The notes below the pieces were generated by a model, which was not told the origin of the DNA, did no database searches, and worked only from the letters and a program-made list of their open reading frames with translations. Shown here one piece after another: positions 50,607-58,886 of a stretch of DNA of 64,000 nucleotides (the first letter of the stretch is position 1; each line of letters opens with the position of its first letter). Where the stretch lies: positions 62,001 through 126,000 of the forward strand of contig NZ_JODR01000018.1 of NCBI RefSeq assembly GCF_000725885.1, read 5' to 3'. The position numbers and the translations under genes were made by a program. Source of the DNA: Streptomyces albus subsp. albus. GTDB taxonomy: Bacteria; Actinomycetota; Actinomycetes; Streptomycetales; Streptomycetaceae.

Positions 50607-51236
50607 GTGACGCCTGCCCGTACGCGCCCCCGGCCGCTGTCACCGGAAGAGGTACGCGCCCGGCTCGGGGAGCCGGACGCCATGGTCAAGGACAAGATCC
50701 TCGACCACATCGACGACCAGTTCCGGATCCTGATCGCCCACTCGCCGTTCCTGACCATGGCGACCGCCGACGCCCGGGGACGCGCCGACTGCTCGCCACG
50801 CGGCGACTACCCCGGCTTCGTGAAGGTCCTCGACGAGCGCACGCTCGCGATCCCCGACCGGCCCGGCAACCGGATCGCCGACTCGTTCCGCAACCTTGCC
50901 GAGAACGACGGGATCGGGCTGCTGTTCCTCGTCCCCGGCGTGCGCGAGACGCTGCGGGTCAACGGCCGCGCGTACCCCACCGACGACCCCGAGGTGCTGG
51001 CCCGGATGCAGATCGAGGGCAGGACCCCCGAGCTGGCCATCATCGTCGAGGTTGCGGAGGCATACGGGCACTGCGGGCGTGCGCTCATCCGCTCCCGGCT
51101 GTGGGACCCCGCGAGCCAGGCCCTCGCCGAGGAGGTGCCCTCCGCGGGTGAGATGTACGCCGCCCAGATCGGGGCCGGCATCACCCCTCAGCAGCTCGAC
51201 CACGCGCTCGAAGACAGCTACCGGAAGCTCTACTGA
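50607..51236 (+). CDS. PPOX-fold FMN-dependent flavoprotein (MSMEG_1061-like)
   Basis: A 209-residue pyridoxamine-phosphate-oxidase-fold protein. GTG at 50607 follows GGAAGGAG. Core: HIDDQFRILIAHSPFLTMATADARGRADCSPRGDYPGFVKVLDERTLAIPDRPGNRIADSFRN, then GLLFLVPGVRETLRVNGRA, the FMN-binding barrel typical of the family. It lies 24 bases before a phthalate-dioxygenase-type reductase. The pair is likely co-transcribed and under the divergent TetR gene. The substrate is unknown; possibilities are F420/FMN-dependent reduction or haem and drug modification. Confidence 0.87.
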   Translation: MTPARTRPRPLSPEEVRARLGEPDAMVKDKILDHIDDQFRILIAHSPFLTMATADARGRADCSPRGDYPGFVKVLDERTLAIPDRPGNRIADSFRNLAENDGIGLLFLVPGVRETLRVNGRAYPTDDPEVLARMQIEGRTPELAIIVEVAEAYGHCGRALIRSRLWDPASQALAEEVPSAGEMYAAQIGAGITPQQLDHALEDSYRKLY

Positions 51237-51260
51237 CCACCACCCCAAGGTGAATCACCG

Positions 51261-52169
51261 ATGCAACAGACCATCATCGACCGGATAGAGCCGGTGGCCG
51301 AGGACGTCGTCTCCGTCACCCTGCGCGGTGCCGCCGGCCCGCTGGCGCCCTGGGAACCGGGAGCGCACATCGACCTGCGCCTGCCCAACTGGCTGACCCG
51401 GCAGTACTCGCTGTGCTCGGACCCGGCCGACCGGGAGCACTACCGCATCGCGGTACGCCACGACCGCCTCAGCCGCGGCGGATCGGAGTACATCCACCGC
51501 TACCTGCGCCTGGGCCGCCCGCTGGAGGTGTCGCTGCCGCGCAACCACTTCCCGCTGCTGCCCGCCCCGGAATACCTCTTCCTGGCCGGCGGAATCGGCA
51601 TCACCCCGCTGCTGTCCATGCTGCGGGCGGCGAGCGACGCCGGGGTCCCGGCCACCCTCGTCTACGTGGGGCGGTCCCCCGAGAAGATGCCGTTCCTCGA
51701 CGAGCTGCGGGACCGGTACGGTCAGCGGGTGCGCGTGATCGCCACGCGGCGCGACGGCAGGCCGGACCTCGCGGCCCTGGCCGCCGCCTTTGGCCCCGAG
51801 ACCGGGGTCTACTGCTGCGGCCCGGGGCCGATGCTCGACGCGGCCGAGGCCGTCTTCCCCGCCGAACGGTTCCACGCGGAGCGGTTCCGCCCGGTGGCCA
51901 GGACGTTCGCCCCCGACACCCCGTTCGAGGTGACGTGTGCGCGGTCCGGCCGGACCGTTCCGGTACCGGCGGACGCATCACTGCTGGAGGCCCTGACACA
52001 CGCCGGATTCCCCCTGGCGTCCGGCTGCCGCGAGGGCGTCTGCGGAAGCTGCGAACTGTCCGTCCTCGACGGTGAGCCCGAGCACCGGGACGACATCGGT
52101 GCCGCCGAGGGCCGGATGTTCGCATGCGTGTCACGGGCCCGCTCCGCACGGCTCGTCCTGGACCTGTGA
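51261..52169 (+). CDS. PDR/VanB-type FMN-2Fe-2S oxidoreductase
   Basis: A 302-residue phthalate dioxygenase reductase. The flavin domain has RQYSLCSDP, the NAD(P)H domain has FLAGGIGITPLLSMLRAA and YCCGPGPMLDA, and the C-terminal plant-type ferredoxin has the cluster cysteines in SGCREGVCGSCELSVLDG plus FACVSRA. The order flavin-NAD-ferredoxin is that of PDR/VanB. It supplies electrons to a Rieske oxygenase or a P450. No Rieske oxygenase gene is in the window; the P450 223 bases downstream is the only visible candidate acceptor (inference). Confidence 0.93.
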   Translation: MQQTIIDRIEPVAEDVVSVTLRGAAGPLAPWEPGAHIDLRLPNWLTRQYSLCSDPADREHYRIAVRHDRLSRGGSEYIHRYLRLGRPLEVSLPRNHFPLLPAPEYLFLAGGIGITPLLSMLRAASDAGVPATLVYVGRSPEKMPFLDELRDRYGQRVRVIATRRDGRPDLAALAAAFGPETGVYCCGPGPMLDAAEAVFPAERFHAERFRPVARTFAPDTPFEVTCARSGRTVPVPADASLLEALTHAGFPLASGCREGVCGSCELSVLDGEPEHRDDIGAAEGRMFACVSRARSARLVLDL

Positions 52170-52182
52170 ACGGGACCTGCAC

Positions 52183-52212
52183 GCTCCCGTGCCGGTGAAC
52201 CGGTACGGGAGC
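52183..52212 (+). terminator. Hairpin after the reductase gene
   Basis: A 13-bp stem with one G-U (GCTCCCGTGCCGG with CCGGTACGGGAGC) and loop TGAA, 14 bases after the stop. It separates the reductase from the P450. Confidence 0.7.
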
Positions 52213-52391
52213 GCCCAACACCCCGTCGCCGTATCCCGTTTGGCGCGATGTCCGGCTGCCGGCCGGCCGCTGATCGCGTACGGTTCGGCCACACGGCCCC
52301 GCACGTCGGGGACAGGCGGACGAGGAGCGACCGGGGCGCACCGCGCACGGAGGTGACCGCACCGGGCCGGCACAGGGGAGGAGCGGCACAG

Positions 52392-53621
52392 GTGGACGGC
52401 GTGACGTCGGGCGGGCGCAAGGCGGTCCGGAGAGGGACGGAAGGGCAGCGCTGCCCGGTGGCCCGGGGTGAGGACGGGGTGTGGCGGCTGAGCGGCCACG
52501 ACAGCGCACGGGCCGCATTGCGCGCCGGCGGCACTGTCCAGGCGGGGCTCGGCATCGAGACGGTGGAGAAGCTGCCCTCCTCCTTCCGGCGCCCGGTCCT
52601 CTACCGGGACGGCGCCGAACACCGGGAGCACCGGCGGCAGACCGCCCGCTACTTCACCCCGCGCCGCGTCTCCGAGCACTACCGCGAGCTGATGATGCGC
52701 GTGGCGGACCAGCAACTCGCCCGGCTGCGGGAGGCGGGCCGGGCCCAGCTCTCGGACCTCAGCTTCGAGCTGGCCGTGCAGGTGGCCGCCGCCGTCATCG
52801 GACTGGCCGGGGACAGGCCGGGTCTCGCCGGACGGCTGGAGCGTTTCTTCCCCGACAAGTTCGAGGAAGCCTCCTTCACCAGCCTGCCCGGCCTGCGGTT
52901 CCTGCTGCGGCGCAACGCGGCCTGGCTCAGGCTGTACTTCGCGGACGTCCGGCCCGCGGTACGCGCCCGGCGCCGGCAGCGCCGCGACGACCTCCTCTCC
53001 CATCTGCTGGACGAGGGCTGCTCGGACGGCGAGATCCTCGGCGAGTGCGTCACCTTCGCCGCCGCCGGCATGATCACCACGCGGGAGTTCGTCAATGTCG
53101 CCGCCTGGCACCTGTTCTGCGACGACGCGCTCCGTGCGCAGTACGTGGCGGCCGACGAGAGCGGGCGCCTGGCCGTCCTCCAGGAGATCCTCCGTCTCGA
53201 ACCGGTCGTCGCCGCCCTGCACCGCCGCACCACCGCCCCGCTCACCGTTCCCGGGGCGGACGGCGCGGAGGTGACGGTGCCGGCCGGGGAACTGGTCGAG
53301 ATACGCGTCCCCGAGGCCAACACCGACCCCGGCACCTTCGGGCCCGAGGCCTGCCGCCTCCGTCCTGCTCCCGGAGCCGACAGGTACACCGACGGCCCCG
53401 GCCTCTCCTTCGGGGACGGCCCGCACAAGTGCCCGGGGGCGCATGTCGCCCTCCAGGAGACCGACATCTTCCTGACCCGTCTGCTGGCCGAGCCCGGCGT
53501 GCGGATGGCCGCCGAACCCACCGTCCGCTTCAAGGAGAACCTGGGCAGCTACGAGGTGCGCGGTCTGATCGTCGCCCTCGACGGGGCGGGCCGCTCCCGG
53601 CGGGAGGGCGATGGAAAGTGA
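52392..53621 (+). CDS. Cytochrome P450
   Basis: A 409-residue P450. GTG at 52392 has GGAGGAG nine bases upstream. The I-helix motif AAAGMITTREFV holds the oxygen-binding Thr; EILRLEPVV is the ExxR motif (residue about 265); the haem loop is FGDGPHKCPGAHVA with Cys near residue 346. The length is that of soluble bacterial class I enzymes. A hairpin separates it from the PDR-type reductase, so shared expression is not certain. The substrate is unknown. Confidence 0.92.
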   Translation: MDGVTSGGRKAVRRGTEGQRCPVARGEDGVWRLSGHDSARAALRAGGTVQAGLGIETVEKLPSSFRRPVLYRDGAEHREHRRQTARYFTPRRVSEHYRELMMRVADQQLARLREAGRAQLSDLSFELAVQVAAAVIGLAGDRPGLAGRLERFFPDKFEEASFTSLPGLRFLLRRNAAWLRLYFADVRPAVRARRRQRRDDLLSHLLDEGCSDGEILGECVTFAAAGMITTREFVNVAAWHLFCDDALRAQYVAADESGRLAVLQEILRLEPVVAALHRRTTAPLTVPGADGAEVTVPAGELVEIRVPEANTDPGTFGPEACRLRPAPGADRYTDGPGLSFGDGPHKCPGAHVALQETDIFLTRLLAEPGVRMAAEPTVRFKENLGSYEVRGLIVALDGAGRSRREGDGK

Positions 53622-53740
53622 ACAGGCCGGTGTAGGACAGTAGTTCTGTCCGTCCGTCGTCCCTCCCGGCGGGTGAGGGTCCCGCTCTTGCCGGACCGGA
53701 GGGGCCCTCACCCTACGCGCAGCATGCGGGAGCCGCCGTC

Positions 53741-54574
53741 ATGAGCCACCAGATGCCCGAGCCGCACGGGCCCAAGCCGCATTCGGCCCGGATCTACGAC
53801 TACTACCTCGGCGGCAAGACCAACTACGGCCCCGACCGGCAGGTCGCCGGACAGACCCTGGGGGTCTACCCCAACGCGCTGACCGCCGCCCGCGAGAACC
53901 GCGAGTTCATGCACCGCGCGGTGCGCTACCTGGCCCGGGAGCGGGGCATCCGGCAGTTCCTCGACATCGGGACGGGCATCCCCAGCGCCCCCAACCTGCA
54001 CCAGGTGGCCCAGCGGGAGGACGCGGCCTGCCGGGTGGTGTACGCCGACAACGACCCGATCGTCCTCACCTACGCACGGGCGCTGATGAGCGGCACGCCG
54101 GAGGGCGCCACGGACTACATCGAGGCCGACGTGCGCGACCCCGGCCGCATCCTCGAACACGCCCGCAGAACCCTGGACTTCGAGCGGCCCGTCGCGCTGT
54201 CCCTCGTCGCGCTGCTGCACTTCCTCGGCGACGAGGACGACCCGCAGGGCATCGTCCGTACCCTCATGGACGCCCTGCCGCCGGGCAGCGCGATGGTCCT
54301 CTCCCACGGCACCGACGAACTCGACATCGCCCTGCGCAAGGTGGTGGACGTCTACCAGTCGCAGGGCATCACCGTGCAGCTGCGCGGCGAGCGGGAGATC
54401 CGCCAACTGTTCGCCGGCGCCGGGCTGACGCTGATCGAGCCGGGCATCGTGGCCACCTGCGAATGGCACCCCGAGATGGAGGACGGCCAGGACGGAATGC
54501 GGCGGCCGGCCGGTTCGATCAGCCGGTCCGAAGTGGGCTGCTGGGCGGCGGTCGGCACCAAGCCGGGGGTGTGA
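53741..54574 (+). CDS. SAM-dependent methyltransferase, DUF574 family
   Basis: A 277-residue protein of the actinobacterial S-adenosyl methyltransferase family (DUF574). Typical: PHSARIYDYYLGGKTNYGPDR near the start, ENREFMHRAVRYLARERGIRQFLDIGTGIPSAPNLHQVAQ (SAM site), YADNDPIVLTYARALM and the terminal GCWAAVGTKPG. Streptomyces genomes hold many copies; the substrate is not known. It is probably a single gene, with a small hairpin (GGACAG-TAGTT-CTGTCC, 53635-53651) upstream. Confidence 0.9.
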   Translation: MSHQMPEPHGPKPHSARIYDYYLGGKTNYGPDRQVAGQTLGVYPNALTAARENREFMHRAVRYLARERGIRQFLDIGTGIPSAPNLHQVAQREDAACRVVYADNDPIVLTYARALMSGTPEGATDYIEADVRDPGRILEHARRTLDFERPVALSLVALLHFLGDEDDPQGIVRTLMDALPPGSAMVLSHGTDELDIALRKVVDVYQSQGITVQLRGEREIRQLFAGAGLTLIEPGIVATCEWHPEMEDGQDGMRRPAGSISRSEVGCWAAVGTKPGV

Positions 54575-54603
54575 CGGGTGCGGCACCAGTAGGGTGCGGC
54601 ACC

Positions 54604-55230
54604 ATGTTCGAGTTGTTCGGGCGCTTGCGCCGTCAGCACCGTGCCGAGCCGCCTCCGCACGAGCCGCCGCTCTCCACCCACCAACTGTGGCTGGTCTCCC
54701 TGGCCGCACCGGTCAACCGGGGCGGGGAGGCCGCCCGCACGAGCCTGTACCCCTTCCGGTACCGCGACGACGCCGCGGCCGGGAGCTGGCTGCGGGAGCA
54801 GTGGGGCATACCGGGCCGTGACGAGCTGCTGGATCGGCTGGACGGGCTGCTGCGCGAGGGATACCGGGCACCGCTGCGGGAGCAGACGGGCACCGAGCCG
54901 CTGGCCTGGGACGTCGCGCTCTACGCCGACATCACCCGCAAGGGGTACGCGGCCGGGTACCTCGACGCGGACACCGCCTGGGGCCTGCTGCGCGCCGCCG
55001 TGCGGCCGACGGTCGCCGCCTACCACTCGTGGGAGACATTCGCGCGGGACTACCTGCTGGTGCGGCAGGTGTGGATGGAGGGTTTGCGGGGCACGTCCAG
55101 CGAGGACTTCCCCGCCCCGCAGGCCGTCTCCGACGCCCATCTGCGGACCCTCCTCGACCCCGCCAACCGCGCCAGCCCGTGGAACCTGGCGCCTTGGCAC
55201 GTGATCAGTCTGCCCGACCGGCCGCTGTGA
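54604..55230 (+). CDS. DUF1266 protein
   Basis: A 208-residue cytoplasmic protein. HQLWLVSLAAPVNRGGEAARTSLYPF, WGIPGRDELLDRLDGLLREGYR, AYADITRKGYAAGYLDADTAWGLLRAAVRPTVAAYHSWETFARDYLLVRQVW and NRASPWNLAPW are DUF1266 features. The family is found in bacteria, often with contact-dependent systems, but no role is proven. It lies 29 bases after the methyltransferase. Confidence 0.82.
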   Translation: MFELFGRLRRQHRAEPPPHEPPLSTHQLWLVSLAAPVNRGGEAARTSLYPFRYRDDAAAGSWLREQWGIPGRDELLDRLDGLLREGYRAPLREQTGTEPLAWDVALYADITRKGYAAGYLDADTAWGLLRAAVRPTVAAYHSWETFARDYLLVRQVWMEGLRGTSSEDFPAPQAVSDAHLRTLLDPANRASPWNLAPWHVISLPDRPL

Positions 55231-55620
55231 CCGGTCCCGGCCTCGGCGGACCGGCCGCCGGGCCCGCTGTGCACAGGTCTCCGGGCCCGCTGTGCCCGGT
55301 CGCTGTGCGCGGTCATCGCCGGGGCGTCCGGGAGAGGGCGGGGGGAACGGGCGGGACGTCGCAGAAGCCTCCTGACGCTCCGGAACGAACGCCCGGACGC
55401 CGCCCGGAGCCGTTCCTGCCGGCTTCAGCCCCGTCCTGGCCGGTACCGGGTGCGTCCGGCGGGTGACGCGGGTGACGGGTGCGGCGGCCGGCACCGCCGG
55501 GCGCATGCGCCGGTCCGCTGACCCGGCAGGGGCGTGACCCCGGGGCAGGGCCGCCGGGCCCCGGTGCGGGCCGCCGCACCCTGGCGTGGGCCGCCGGCCG
55601 GACGGGGCCCCGCCAACCAC
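55231..55620. other. Gene-poor 390-bp stretch between convergent genes
   Basis: No supported coding frame, RNA gene or strong hairpin was seen apart from the terminator at the right edge. Open frames here have only background composition. Confidence 0.5.
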
Positions 55621-55645
55621 AGCTGCCGGGGGAGCTCCGGCAGCT
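55621..55645 (-). terminator. Hairpin terminator of the ThDP enzyme gene
   Basis: A perfect 9-bp stem (AGCTGCCGG with CCGGCAGCT) and 7-base loop that begins at the last base of the stop codon of the minus-strand gene. Confidence 0.65.
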
Positions 55646-57450
55646 CAGTCGTGCTTGCGGCCGGGCAGGTTCTCGTAGAAGTCGGTGAGCTTCTGGCGGA
55701 AGCCGCGAGTGGCGATACCGACGCGTTCGGGGTCGCGGATGCCCGCCTTGACCGCCTTCTTGGCCTGCTCCTTCATGATGTGGGGCGGGATGGGGGCGAT
55801 CTCGTTGTCCACCACGAACTCCAGGACGACCGGACGGTCGCTGGCCAGGGCCTGCTCCCACACGGACGTGACCTGCTTCGGGTCGTCGCAGCGGATGCCG
55901 CGCAGACCGGTCAGTTCCGCGTACTCGGCGTACGGGAAGTCCGGCAGGTACTGGGAGCCCGGGTACTTGGGGTCGCCGCCCATGGCGCGCTGCTCCCAGG
56001 TGACCTGGTTGAGGTCCTGGTTGTTGAGGACGCAGAAGATCAGCGGCGGCGACCCGGCCATCCGGTCCCAGTAGCGCTTGACGGTGATCATCTCGTTCAT
56101 GCCGTTCATCTGGAACGCGCCGTCACCGACGAAGGCGATCACCGGGTGGTCCGGGTAGGCGAAGCGGGCCGCGATCGCGTAGGGCACGCCGGGGCCCATG
56201 GTGGCCAGGGTGCCGGAGAGGGAGGCCCGCATGCCCTTGCGGAGCTTGATGTGGCGGGCCCACCAGTTGGTCGCCGAACCGGAGTCCGCGGTCAGGATGG
56301 CGTTGTCCGGGAGCAGCGAGGACACCTCGTGGGCGACGGCCTGCGGGTTGATCTTGCCCTCGAAGCTCTGTCCGGCGCGCTTGGCCAGCACCTCGTTCCA
56401 GGTGCGGACGTTCTCCTCGATCTGTTTGCGCCAGGAGCGGTCCTCCTTGCGCTGGAGGAGCGGGATCAGCTCCCTGAGCGTCTCCTTGGCGTCGCCGACC
56501 ACGTGGGCGTCCATCGGATAGCGGATGCCGATCATGCGGCCGTCGATGTCGATCTCCACGCCCTTGCACTGGCCCTCGTCGGGCAGCCACTCCCCGTACG
56601 GGAAGCTGGTGCCGATCATGAACAGCGTGTCACAGTTCATGATCATCTCGTCGCTCGCCTTGGAGCCGAGCAGACCGATCGGACCGGTGACGAACGGCAG
56701 GTCGTCCGGGACGACCTCGCGGCCCAGCAGGGCCTTGGCGACCCCCGCGCCCAGCAGTTCGGCCGCCTCCACGACCTCCGCCTCCGCGTTGGCCGCGCCC
56801 TGTCCGATGAGGATGGCGACCTTGTTGCCCTCGTTGAGGATGTCGGCGGCCTTGCGCAGCTCGTCCTTGTTGGGCAGCACCCGCGGCCGGCTCCAGCCGA
56901 CGCTGGAGTAGACCGAACCGTGCGTCTTGGGCGGCGACGGCTGCGCGTCGGACTCCTGGATGTCCTCGGGGACGATGATCGTCGCGACTCCGCGCGTGGT
57001 GAGCGCCGTCTTGAACGCGCGGTCGATCACATGCCGCATCTGCCCCGGATGCATGACGATCTGGCAGAACTCCGAGACGTCCGCGAAGAGCTGTTCGAGG
57101 GCGACCTCCTGCTGGTAGTGGGTGCCCTGCGCGAGCCGTTTTTGCTGGCCGACCAGGGCCACCACCGGCTGATGGTCGAGCTTGGCGTCGTACAGGCCGT
57201 TGAGCAGGTGGATCGCGCCCGGTCCCGACGTCGCGGCGCAGACGCCGACCTCGCCGGTGAACTTGGCGTGCCCGCACGCCATGAACGCCGCCATCTCCTC
57301 GTGCCGGGTCTGGATGAACTTCGGGTCGCCCTTCGCCCGGTCGAACGCGCCGAGCATGCCGTTGATGCCGTCGCCGGGGTACCCGTAGACCCGGTGCACA
57401 CCCCACTCGCGGAAGCGGTCGAGAACGTAGTCGGCTACCTGCTGCGCCAT
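55645..57450 (-). CDS. Thiamine-diphosphate enzyme of the pyruvate oxidase / acetolactate synthase type
   Basis: A 601-residue enzyme. ATG at 57450 has GGGGAG upstream. The N-terminal domain has the catalytic Glu in TRHEEMAAFMACGHAKFTG; the middle domain binds FAD-like (GLLGSKASDEMIMNCDTLFMIGTSFPYGEW); the C-terminal ThDP motif is GDGAFQMNGMNEM...NNQDL. The final residues match pyruvate dehydrogenase (quinone)/pyruvate oxidase-type proteins common in actinobacteria (MKEQAKKAVKAG). It likely decarboxylates pyruvate to acetate or acetyl-phosphate at the membrane; the exact acceptor is unknown. It stands alone, with the enolase-type gene divergent. Confidence 0.9.
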   Translation of the reverse strand: MAQQVADYVLDRFREWGVHRVYGYPGDGINGMLGAFDRAKGDPKFIQTRHEEMAAFMACGHAKFTGEVGVCAATSGPGAIHLLNGLYDAKLDHQPVVALVGQQKRLAQGTHYQQEVALEQLFADVSEFCQIVMHPGQMRHVIDRAFKTALTTRGVATIIVPEDIQESDAQPSPPKTHGSVYSSVGWSRPRVLPNKDELRKAADILNEGNKVAILIGQGAANAEAEVVEAAELLGAGVAKALLGREVVPDDLPFVTGPIGLLGSKASDEMIMNCDTLFMIGTSFPYGEWLPDEGQCKGVEIDIDGRMIGIRYPMDAHVVGDAKETLRELIPLLQRKEDRSWRKQIEENVRTWNEVLAKRAGQSFEGKINPQAVAHEVSSLLPDNAILTADSGSATNWWARHIKLRKGMRASLSGTLATMGPGVPYAIAARFAYPDHPVIAFVGDGAFQMNGMNEMITVKRYWDRMAGSPPLIFCVLNNQDLNQVTWEQRAMGGDPKYPGSQYLPDFPYAEYAELTGLRGIRCDDPKQVTSVWEQALASDRPVVLEFVVDNEIAPIPPHIMKEQAKKAVKAGIRDPERVGIATRGFRQKLTDFYENLPGRKHD

Positions 57451-57631
57451 GGGTACTCCCCTTCACGTGGTCGACGCGACGGTCCCGCCCCGGGTCCCAC
57501 ACCGCGGACACCCGCAAACCGTCCGCTACTGCGGATGCGTCCGGCCGTTTCGCCACGCCACCGCGAGGTACCCATGAGCGGTCGGCGAAGGACGGCGGCG
57601 ACCGCCGGGGCGCGGAAGGAGACGGCGGGCA

Positions 57632-58798
57632 GTGACCGGGACGGGCACGGCGCGGGAGGCGGACGCGGGCCCCGGTGCGGGCCGGGCCGCCCTCGACGAC
57701 CTGGGCATCCACGCCTTCCGGGTGCCCACCGACGGCCCCGGCGGAGCCGAGGAGGACGGCACCCTGCGGTGGCAGGCGACCACGGCCGTCGTCGTGGAGG
57801 CGCACGCAGGGGGACACACCGGACTGGGCTACACCTACGGTGACGTCTCGATCGCCGACTTCATCGGCTCCGCGCTGGCCCCCGCCGTCCGCGGCGGCGA
57901 CGCACTCGCCCCCGCCGCGCTCTGGCACCGGATGTTCGCCGCCATCCGCAACGCGGGCCGCCCCGGCCTGGGGGCCATGGCCGTCTCCGCGGTCGACATC
58001 GCCCTGTGGGACCTCAAAGCCCGGCTGCTGGGGCTGCCCCTCCACCGGTTGCTGCCCGCCGCCCACCAGGAGGTCCCCGTCTACGGCAGCGGCGGCTTCA
58101 CCAACTACCCCCTCGGCCGGCTCGTCGACCAGCTCACGGGCTGGGCCGAGCAGGGCATCCCCCGGGTGAAGCTGAAGATCTCCCGCCATCCGGAGCAGGA
58201 CCCCGCACGGCTGTCGGCGGTCCGCGAGGCACTCGGCCCGCGCGTGGAGCTGTACACCGACGCCAACGGGGCGCTCAGCCGCAAGGAGGCCCTGTACTGG
58301 GCGCGGCGGCTCGCCGAGGAGTGGGACGTGCGGTGGCTGGAGGAGCCGGTCTCCTCCGACGACCCGGCGGGCCTGCGGCTGCTGCGCGACCAGGGGCCGG
58401 GCCGGCTGGAGATCGCGGCGGGGGAGTACGGCTACGTCCTGGGGGACTTCGCCGGGCTGCTGGAGGCCCAGGCGGTGGACTGCCTCCAGGCGGACGTGAC
58501 CCGCTGCGGCGGCATCACCGGGCTGCTCCAGGTGGCCGGGCTGGCCGCCGCGCACCGGGTGGACCTGTCGGCGCACTGCGCGCCCGCCGTCTCGGCGCAC
58601 GCGTTCTGCGCCGTGCAGCGGCTGCGCCATCTGGAGTACTTCCACGACCACGTACGGGCGGAAGCGCTGCTGTTCGACGGGGTGCCCCGCCCCGAGGACG
58701 GTGCCCTGCGGCCGGCCGCGGACCGGCCCGGACTGGGACTGCGCGTCAGATGGGCGGACGCCGAGCAGTACCGGATCCGCGGCAGCCGCCCCGGCTGA
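57632..58798 (+). CDS. Mandelate racemase/muconate lactonising enzyme (enolase superfamily)
   Basis: A 388-residue enolase-superfamily enzyme. GTG at 57632 is the family-length start, with GAAGGAG at 11-base spacing. The catalytic Lys lies in RVKLKISRHP (residue about 178), metal ligands in LYTDANG (Asp), WLEEPVSSDD (Glu) and AAGEYGYVLGD (Glu), and the His in LSAHCAP. The N-terminal capping domain includes YTYGDVSIADF. The likely reaction is racemisation or dehydration of an acid sugar or similar carboxylate. It is co-directional with the FAD/4Fe-4S oxidoreductase. Confidence 0.9.
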   Translation: MTGTGTAREADAGPGAGRAALDDLGIHAFRVPTDGPGGAEEDGTLRWQATTAVVVEAHAGGHTGLGYTYGDVSIADFIGSALAPAVRGGDALAPAALWHRMFAAIRNAGRPGLGAMAVSAVDIALWDLKARLLGLPLHRLLPAAHQEVPVYGSGGFTNYPLGRLVDQLTGWAEQGIPRVKLKISRHPEQDPARLSAVREALGPRVELYTDANGALSRKEALYWARRLAEEWDVRWLEEPVSSDDPAGLRLLRDQGPGRLEIAAGEYGYVLGDFAGLLEAQAVDCLQADVTRCGGITGLLQVAGLAAAHRVDLSAHCAPAVSAHAFCAVQRLRHLEYFHDHVRAEALLFDGVPRPEDGALRPAADRPGLGLRVRWADAEQYRIRGSRPG

Positions 58799-58886
58799 CC
58801 CGGTGCGGCGGTACGCGCCCCGCCGGGCGGGCCGCGTACCGCTCCCGCCAGTGACGTTCACGAATTCACGAATGAGGCGACCGCAG

